Source: JALQXV01 sp964540445
GTDB taxonomy: Bacteria; Patescibacteriota; Saccharimonadia; Saccharimonadales; 2-12-FULL-41-12
DNA: 17,588 bases
Direction: 5' to 3'
Assembly (NCBI GenBank): GCA_964540445.1
Contig: CAZIMF010000015.1
Coordinates: 1-17,588, forward strand
Shown here: positions 13,449 to 17,588 of the stretch, one piece after another
Numbering within the stretch: position 1 is the first letter of the stretch
Layout of the letters: every line of letters begins with the position of its first letter
Position numbers and translations under genes: made by a program
The notes under the pieces: generated by a model
What the model was told of the DNA's origin: nothing
The model's database searches: none
Seen by the model: the letters and a program-made list of their open reading frames with translations, nothing else

Positions 13449-14540
13449 ATGGTGTTAGAGCAGTTACCCCAAACTGAACCGCAAGTCGCCCCTGAAGAGA
13501 CATACGATGAGCGATATATGGCGCGGATTGCCGAATTCCAGGCTACATTGTCACAGGTGGCAATAGCATCCTTGCCTCAAGAGGTTGATATAGCACTCCC
13601 CGATCCTGTCGAAGAAGCTACCCGTGAATTTACCATAGAACACTCCTTACATACTCCTGCTCTTTACGTAGTTCCAGAAATTGCCAGTGACATGCAATCC
13701 GGTTTAATTGCCTTTGAACCGCTTGTGTCTACTAGTAGTAAATCATCCAGAAATGGTGTTTTTTTTGGCGTATTCCACTTTGAAGACGGGAGCGAGGTGC
13801 GTGTGGCCGTTAAGCCGCATGAAGCTGCCACAGATGAAGCCTCAGCCAAGCGAGAAGCCGAGAAGACCTGCCTAAAAGACTATTTTGCGAACGTAGCTGC
13901 TGGCAACGCTAAGTTTGATAGTTTAGTCCCTTTTGGCTTTTTGCTGAATGAAGACGGTACACAGTACTCCTTAACAGTTCTTGACGAAGACCTAAAATCA
14001 TTCGACGGTATGGGCTGGTCTGACTTTTATAAAGAGGGTTACGAAACCAGTGGTATGAAGGCTTTACTATCAAAAACTGCCGCACAAGTCGCCTCACTGC
14101 ATAGTACGGGCAATTCATTTAATGGCGATTTATATCCAAGAAATGTAGCAACGGACTCAAATGGGCACATAATTATTCATGACTGGGAGTTTGGGAATGT
14201 TACGACAGCTCCAGCAAGAGATGTCGAAGAGCGTTTTGGAAATTCGTGGGTAGATGTAAAAGCATTTATGGCGGGAATGGCTCGTCCTAGTTATTTAAAA
14301 CGAGATCAAAATCCCGGCCTAGGAATCTTTGAAAAGTGTGAGGGTTCGTGGTGGGAAGGTTTCAAAGACATCTTTCTCGACGATTACATGGATTGGCGCC
14401 GTACGTTTGCTGCTGAAGGTAAGCATCACTCTCGAGCTGTTCGTGAAACAGAAGAAGAGCTTGTTCAACTTGAGCATGCGCTGCACATGCAAATGAACCA
14501 GCTGCAAGAAAGATTTGCTCCTTCTGTTACTGCCGCTTGA
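13449..14540 (+). CDS. Protein-kinase-fold phosphotransferase (APH/Bud32-like)
   Basis: 363 residues. An N-terminal extension of about 90 residues is followed by a kinase fold: glycine-poor beta hairpin, VAVKP with the ATP-anchoring lysine K122, an acidic helix KREAEK (134-139) supplying the paired Glu, catalytic loop NGDLYPRN (225-232; D227, N232) and the DFG-equivalent HDWEFG (D245). This arrangement is typical of aminoglycoside-phosphotransferase, choline-kinase or Bud32-type enzymes, so it probably transfers ATP gamma-phosphate to a small molecule or protein; the substrate cannot be read. The start has AGGTGG (13439-13444) four bases upstream. Cotranscribed with the gene at 12822. Its TGA stop lies inside the groES -35 box. 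Confidence 0.75.
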   Translation: MVLEQLPQTEPQVAPEETYDERYMARIAEFQATLSQVAIASLPQEVDIALPDPVEEATREFTIEHSLHTPALYVVPEIASDMQSGLIAFEPLVSTSSKSSRNGVFFGVFHFEDGSEVRVAVKPHEAATDEASAKREAEKTCLKDYFANVAAGNAKFDSLVPFGFLLNEDGTQYSLTVLDEDLKSFDGMGWSDFYKEGYETSGMKALLSKTAAQVASLHSTGNSFNGDLYPRNVATDSNGHIIIHDWEFGNVTTAPARDVEERFGNSWVDVKAFMAGMARPSYLKRDQNPGLGIFEKCEGSWWEGFKDIFLDDYMDWRRTFAAEGKHHSRAVRETEEELVQLEHALHMQMNQLQERFAPSVTAA

Positions 14541-14565
14541 CCATGTTTTGGCACTCGGCTATAGT
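14537..14565 (+). promoter_or_regulatory. groESL promoter
   Basis: TTGACC (14537-14542), 17 bases, TATAGT (14560-14565). The -35 overlaps the TGA stop of the kinase gene. The -10 lies in the spacer of the CIRCE operator, so HrcA binding would block it directly. Transcription would start near 14572. Confidence 0.8.
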
Positions 14566-14574
14566 GAGTGCTGA
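14548..14574 (+). promoter_or_regulatory. CIRCE operator (HrcA-binding site)
   Basis: TTGGCACTC-N9-GAGTGCTGA matches the CIRCE consensus TTAGCACTC-N9-GAGTGCTAA at 16 of 18 positions with the exact nine-base spacer. HrcA represses groESL (and often dnaK) from this site and is relieved by heat stress. hrcA is not in the window but should be in the genome. Confidence 0.92.
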
Positions 14575-14575
14575 C

Positions 14576-14642
14576 GAGTTAGTGTGTAATAGCCTGCGCT
14601 AGTGGGCTTTTCTTGCGAGAGCGCGCTAACTCATCATTTTTT
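14576..14642 (+). terminator. Large stem-loop with T-tract in the groESL leader (terminator or attenuator)
   Basis: Plus-strand RNA GAGUUAGUGUGU (14576-14587) pairs with GCGCGCUAACUC (14621-14632): 12 pairs with three G-U wobbles that would be mismatches on the minus strand. The loop can form a smaller AGCC/GGCT stem (14591-14594/14605-14608). Six T follow at 14637-14642. It lies 36 bases after the kinase stop and 38 bases before groES, downstream of the CIRCE promoter, so it may end the upstream unit or attenuate groESL. TTATAA-like sequence near 14646-14651 might be a second groES promoter. Confidence 0.55.
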
Positions 14643-14680
14643 GTATTTATAAGTAATGAACTCATAACAGAGGAGGATGT

Positions 14681-14974
14681 ATGGCAGTACCAATTCAGCC
14701 ATTAGCAGATTATATAGTAGCCGAGGCTGAAGCAGTGGCAACCAAAACCGCCAGTGGCCTCTATATACCGGGCAACGCAACCGAGAAGCCGCAGATTGCG
14801 ATTGTGCGGGCTGTTGGCCCAGGCAAAATCGGAGATGACAACAAGCGTATTCCGATAGGGCTAAAAGTTGGGGATCGCATTGTGTATAAGGGCTACAGTA
14901 CCACCAACGTTAAAGTTGACGACAAAGACTATATTTTAGTACGCGAAGAAGACGTGCTGGCAACGGTTAAATAA
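14681..14974 (+). CDS. groES: Co-chaperonin GroES
   Basis: 97 residues, normal family length. It caps the GroEL chamber as a heptamer. It has the N-terminal PIQPLADYIVAE strand, a mobile loop TKTASGLYIPGNATEKPQ with the hydrophobic GroEL-contacting tripeptide as LYI (commonly IVL in E. coli), and the C-terminal DKDYILVREEDVLA strand. A strong ribosome site AGAGGAGG (14669-14676) precedes the ATG, unlike the near-leaderless neighbours. It forms an operon with groEL 22 bases downstream, under HrcA/CIRCE control. Confidence 0.97.
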   Translation: MAVPIQPLADYIVAEAEAVATKTASGLYIPGNATEKPQIAIVRAVGPGKIGDDNKRIPIGLKVGDRIVYKGYSTTNVKVDDKDYILVREEDVLATVK

Positions 14975-14996
14975 TCTGATTTAAAGGGAGTTTATG

Positions 14997-16667
14997 ATGG
15001 CTAAAAAAGTATTTTATGATGATGACGCCCGCCGCCGTGTGCTGGGCGGAGCAGAAATGCTCTACAACGCGGTAAAGATGACGATGGGGCCAAAAGGCCG
15101 CAACGTAGTTATCAGCAAAAGCTATGGCAATCCAACGGTTACACACGACGGTGTAACGGTAGCAAAAAGCGTTGACTTAGCCGACGTTGACGACGAAACA
15201 CTGGGCTACAAAGTCGGTGCCGAACTTATTAAACAAGCTGCTAACAAAATGAACGATGTTGCCGGTGACGGAACTACCACCGTTACGGTGCTAACGTACC
15301 ACATTCTTAATGAGGCCAATAAGCTAATTGCTGCCGGTCATAACCCAATGCTGCTGCGCAAAGGCTTGGAACAAGCTGCACACGATGTTATTACTCAACT
15401 GGACGGCTTAGCCGAAGACATCAAGGGTAAAAAGTCCCGCGTGGCCGAAGTAGCTACCATCTCAGCTGGTGACAGCGTCATTGGTGAACTCATCGCCGAT
15501 GTTATCGATAAAGTCGGTAAAGAGGGCGTTGTAACAGTCGAAGAGGGCCAAGGCCTGAGCTTAGAGAGCGAAGTCGTCGAAGGCTTTACCATGGACCGCG
15601 GATTTGTTAGCCCGTACATGGTTACCGACACTACTCGCATGGAAGCGGTACTATCTAAGCCAGCGATTATTATCACCGACGGGAAGATCAGCTCGATTCA
15701 AGAGTTCTTGCCCTTACTCGAAAAGCTAGCTCAAAGTGGCAAAAAAGACTTGATCCTGATTGCCGAAGATGTTGAAGGCGAAGCGCTTGGCACCTTGATT
15801 TTGAACAAGCTAAAAGGTGTATTTAACACCGTTGCGGTTAAAGCGCCGTCATTTGGCGACCGCCGAAAAGACATCTTAACTGATATTGCTGTGCTAACTG
15901 GTGCAACTGTTATTACTGCCGATCGCGGCATGACGTTTGAAAATGTTGATCTTGATGTGGTTGGCTCCGCCCGCAAAGTTATTGTTGGCAAAGACAACAC
16001 TACGATCATCGAAGGTGCCGGTAGCGAAACCGAAATTAAAGCCCGCATCGCTCAAATCGATGCCCAGATTGCGGCAGCCACCAGCTCATACGATAAAGAA
16101 AATCTGCAGCAACGCCGCGCTGCACTGTCCGGCAAGGTAGCCGTCATTAAAGTCGGTGGTGCCACCGAAACCGAAATCGAAGAAAAAAAATTCCGCGTCG
16201 ACGATGCAGTCGCCGCAGTTAAAGCTGCCCTTAGCGAAGGAATTGTGCCTGGCGGCGGCGTAACACTAGTTAACCTTGCGAGTGTTATCAAGCAAGACGA
16301 AAAACTAATTGTTGGCGATGATGGTGTTGCGGTTAACAATGGTAAATTCTTACTCAAACGTGCCCTAGAACAACCCTTTAGAATCCTATTAGAAAATGCT
16401 GGGCTTAACCCCGATGAATGGTTGCCACAAGTTCGCGGCGGTAAGCCAGGGCAGGGTGTCGATGTCAGCAACCCGGGCAAGTTAGTTGACCTTAAATCAG
16501 TCGGTGTAATTGACCCGGTTCGCGTAACCCGCGAAGCGCTTCAAAACGCTGTTTCTATTGCCGGAACATCAATGACTATGGGCGCACTCGTAGTAGAAGT
16601 TCCAGAAAAAACTGCACCGGCTGCTCCCGATATGGGTGGCATGGGCGGCGGCATGATGGGAATGTAA
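14997..16667 (+). CDS. groEL: Chaperonin GroEL
   Basis: 556 residues from the second of two adjacent ATGs; 14994 is the alternative, but 14997 gives the family start MAKK and a better six-base distance to AAGGGAG (14984-14990). It is a double-ring ATP-driven folding chamber. ATP-site motifs are present: GPKGRNVV, THDG (equivalent of E. coli D52), AGDGTTT (D87) and RVDDA (D398); PGGG precedes the C-terminal equatorial part. The tail is the usual Gly-Met-rich GGMGGGMMGM. Length is slightly above the E. coli 548. The apical domain looks complete. No frameshift or truncation. Confidence 0.98.
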   Translation: MAKKVFYDDDARRRVLGGAEMLYNAVKMTMGPKGRNVVISKSYGNPTVTHDGVTVAKSVDLADVDDETLGYKVGAELIKQAANKMNDVAGDGTTTVTVLTYHILNEANKLIAAGHNPMLLRKGLEQAAHDVITQLDGLAEDIKGKKSRVAEVATISAGDSVIGELIADVIDKVGKEGVVTVEEGQGLSLESEVVEGFTMDRGFVSPYMVTDTTRMEAVLSKPAIIITDGKISSIQEFLPLLEKLAQSGKKDLILIAEDVEGEALGTLILNKLKGVFNTVAVKAPSFGDRRKDILTDIAVLTGATVITADRGMTFENVDLDVVGSARKVIVGKDNTTIIEGAGSETEIKARIAQIDAQIAAATSSYDKENLQQRRAALSGKVAVIKVGGATETEIEEKKFRVDDAVAAVKAALSEGIVPGGGVTLVNLASVIKQDEKLIVGDDGVAVNNGKFLLKRALEQPFRILLENAGLNPDEWLPQVRGGKPGQGVDVSNPGKLVDLKSVGVIDPVRVTREALQNAVSIAGTSMTMGALVVEVPEKTAPAAPDMGGMGGGMMGM

Positions 16668-16670
16668 AAC

Positions 16671-17528
16671 CTAGACCTTCGCCACTACGGGGTGTGCGGT
16701 TTTTACCATTTCTATCAACTCTTCTATACTTTTAGAGCTAAGGCTGTACTCATCATCTCTAGTAGGTAGTTCCATCGGTAAGCGTCCGTAATTTAATGGG
16801 TTGGCACGGGCGAAGCTATTAGGTGGTGAGCCTGCATTATCGATAACTAGATATTTTGTGCCCCCATGGTTGTTAAAGGATAAGATTTCGGCAGTCTGCG
16901 CCAACTGACAGCCTTTCTTTTCAGCTTCATATTTTAGATGGTGTCGCATACTGCCTGCTAGCTGGTATCCTTCAGTCTCTAAAAGCTTGTAGTCAAACGG
17001 TATAGCAGCTGTTGGGATCTGGATCGAGATAGTTGGTTGTCTGTCGCGACTACTATCTACAAGATTGAATATTGTAGGTTCGCCCCGATACTCTCCTTCA
17101 TATTTACCAAAGATTTCTCCATGCTTTTGATGAGGGGCCGGGTGAACAGCTAATCTTCCTAGACTAAGCTGTATTAATTCTTGTGATAGTTCTTCCGTTG
17201 ATGCTAGTTCAGCTCTATAAGCGCTCCACATAGCGGCTCGTGCTTCATCTAATGTAGTCTTCCAGTTTGCCGCTTCTTCGTCGGCGACTGCCATTTTACT
17301 CCATAAGGCTGCTTGGTCATCATATGAACGAAAATGACGCATATGAAAAAAGTCTGCTTTGGGCTGCCCTTCAAGTTGGCGCAGTATGTCTATATATCTG
17401 TCACAAATTGGCTCGAATTCAGGATCTGAGGCCTGAAGAAAGCCGTATTTATGGTCAAAGCCAGCTTGCCGGCTCATCTCATCTTCGGTCTGAGTTCTTA
17501 TTACTGGGGGTGTTTCTCGTTCGGTCAT
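16671..17528 (-). CDS. Uncharacterised soluble protein
   Basis: 285 residues, no signal peptide or membrane helix. A helical acidic N-terminal half (to about 125) contains Trp/Arg-rich segments such as AAMWSAYRAEL. The C-terminal half is mixed, with GKYEGEYRGEP, a Pro/Ile strand region and a MRHHLKYEAEKKG helix. I recognise no family or catalytic motif. AAGGAG (17541-17536) lies seven bases before the ATG, a good ribosome site. Its stop is three bases from the groEL stop, tail to tail. Function cannot be inferred from its neighbours. Confidence 0.8.
   Translation of the reverse strand: MTERETPPVIRTQTEDEMSRQAGFDHKYGFLQASDPEFEPICDRYIDILRQLEGQPKADFFHMRHFRSYDDQAALWSKMAVADEEAANWKTTLDEARAAMWSAYRAELASTEELSQELIQLSLGRLAVHPAPHQKHGEIFGKYEGEYRGEPTIFNLVDSSRDRQPTISIQIPTAAIPFDYKLLETEGYQLAGSMRHHLKYEAEKKGCQLAQTAEILSFNNHGGTKYLVIDNAGSPPNSFARANPLNYGRLPMELPTRDDEYSLSSKSIEELIEMVKTAHPVVAKV
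16679..16704 (+). terminator. Possible intrinsic terminator of groESL inside the convergent gene
   Basis: CGCCAC (16680-16685) pairs with GTG-t-GCG (16692-16698, one bulge) around TACGGG, followed by five T (16700-16704). It lies 12 bases after the groEL stop and within the last codons of the minus-strand gene. The stem is short, so support is moderate. Confidence 0.45.
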
Positions 17529-17541
17529 AATGATTCTCCTT

Positions 17542-17564
17542 AAAGCTTTTACATTTGAAGCTTT
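17542..17564. repeat. Inverted repeat AAAGCTT-N9-AAGCTTT upstream of the 17528 gene
   Basis: Perfect 7-bp arms (17542-17548 and 17558-17564) separated by nine bases, beside the Shine-Dalgarno sequence. A -10-like TATTAT on the minus strand (17584-17579) would start transcription near 17571, placing the repeat at the start of the leader. It could be an operator or a leader hairpin; the -35 would lie outside the window. Confidence 0.4.
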
Positions 17565-17588
17565 ACGTACATTATTGCATAATATTTA

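Noticed and set aside
15114..15116. Ser in place of Asp in GroEL (NVVISKSYG), first thought to be loss of catalytic D52
   Set aside because: By E. coli numbering this is position 41; the true D52 lies in the THDG motif and is present, as are the D87 and D398 equivalents.
1..17588. Recoded UGA (as in Gracilibacteria/Absconditabacteria)
   Set aside because: The kinase gene ends at TGA (14538-14540), the other genes end at TAA or TAG, and no in-frame TGA interrupts a conserved protein.
1..17588. CRISPR arrays, insertion sequences, prophage or integrase genes
   Set aside because: No direct-repeat array, transposase, integrase or phage structural gene was seen on either strand.

Overview
The window looks like chromosomal DNA of a Candidatus Saccharibacteria (TM7) or closely related Patescibacteria/CPR organism. 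This is inferred from gene content and style, not from a database search. The signs are very short or absent 5' leaders on many genes, standard stop codons including TGA, compact convergent overlaps, an XRE-HAD fusion, a short MurE-like ligase, a membrane-anchored double AAA+ protein, and many small membrane or orphan proteins beside a few universal genes (valS, tsaD, groES-groEL, tRNA-Ser). Ten N bases inside valS show that it comes from a draft or scaffolded assembly.

Layout. 1-309 (-): start of a DUF6159-like membrane protein cut by the window edge, with a good sigma70-type promoter overlapping an inverted repeat. 425-516 (+): tRNA-Ser(CGA). 3354-584 (-): a two-gene unit of a small membrane protein and a membrane-anchored ClpB/ClpC-like AAA+ protein, joined by a TAATG overlap. 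3469-4206 (+): a PurF-type glutaminase-like protein lacking the catalytic N-terminal Cys. 5148-4150 (-): a four-helix membrane protein. 5197-6744 (+): a small membrane protein with its terminator, an XRE-HAD fusion and a DUF805 protein. 9314-6741 (-): valyl-tRNA synthetase.

9315-9760 is a 446-base AT-rich stretch without a gene. It holds a near-consensus parS palindrome, two DnaA-box-like 9-mers and two RNA-hairpin-like repeats. Left of it most genes are on the minus strand and right of it most are on the plus strand, so an origin-proximal or segregation site is possible but unproven.

10822-9761 (-): tsaD (t6A37 tRNA modification). 10903-12791 (+): an orphan protein and the MurE-like ligase. 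12822-14540 (+): a two-gene unit driven by a perfect TTGACA-N17-TATAAT promoter, encoding an APH/Bud32-like kinase preceded by a protein that looks like a degenerate copy of the kinase C-lobe. 14537-16667 (+): groES-groEL with a textbook CIRCE operator around the -10 box and an unusual large stem-loop in the leader. 17528-16671 (-): an orphan soluble protein, convergent with groEL.

The recognisable genes serve translation (valS, tRNA-Ser, tsaD), protein quality control (groESL, AAA+ protein) and the envelope (MurE-like, membrane proteins). Strongest leads for new biology: the parS/DnaA-box hairpin region, the kinase/pseudokinase pair, the membrane AAA+ module with divergent pore loops, and a recurring leaderless promoter design.
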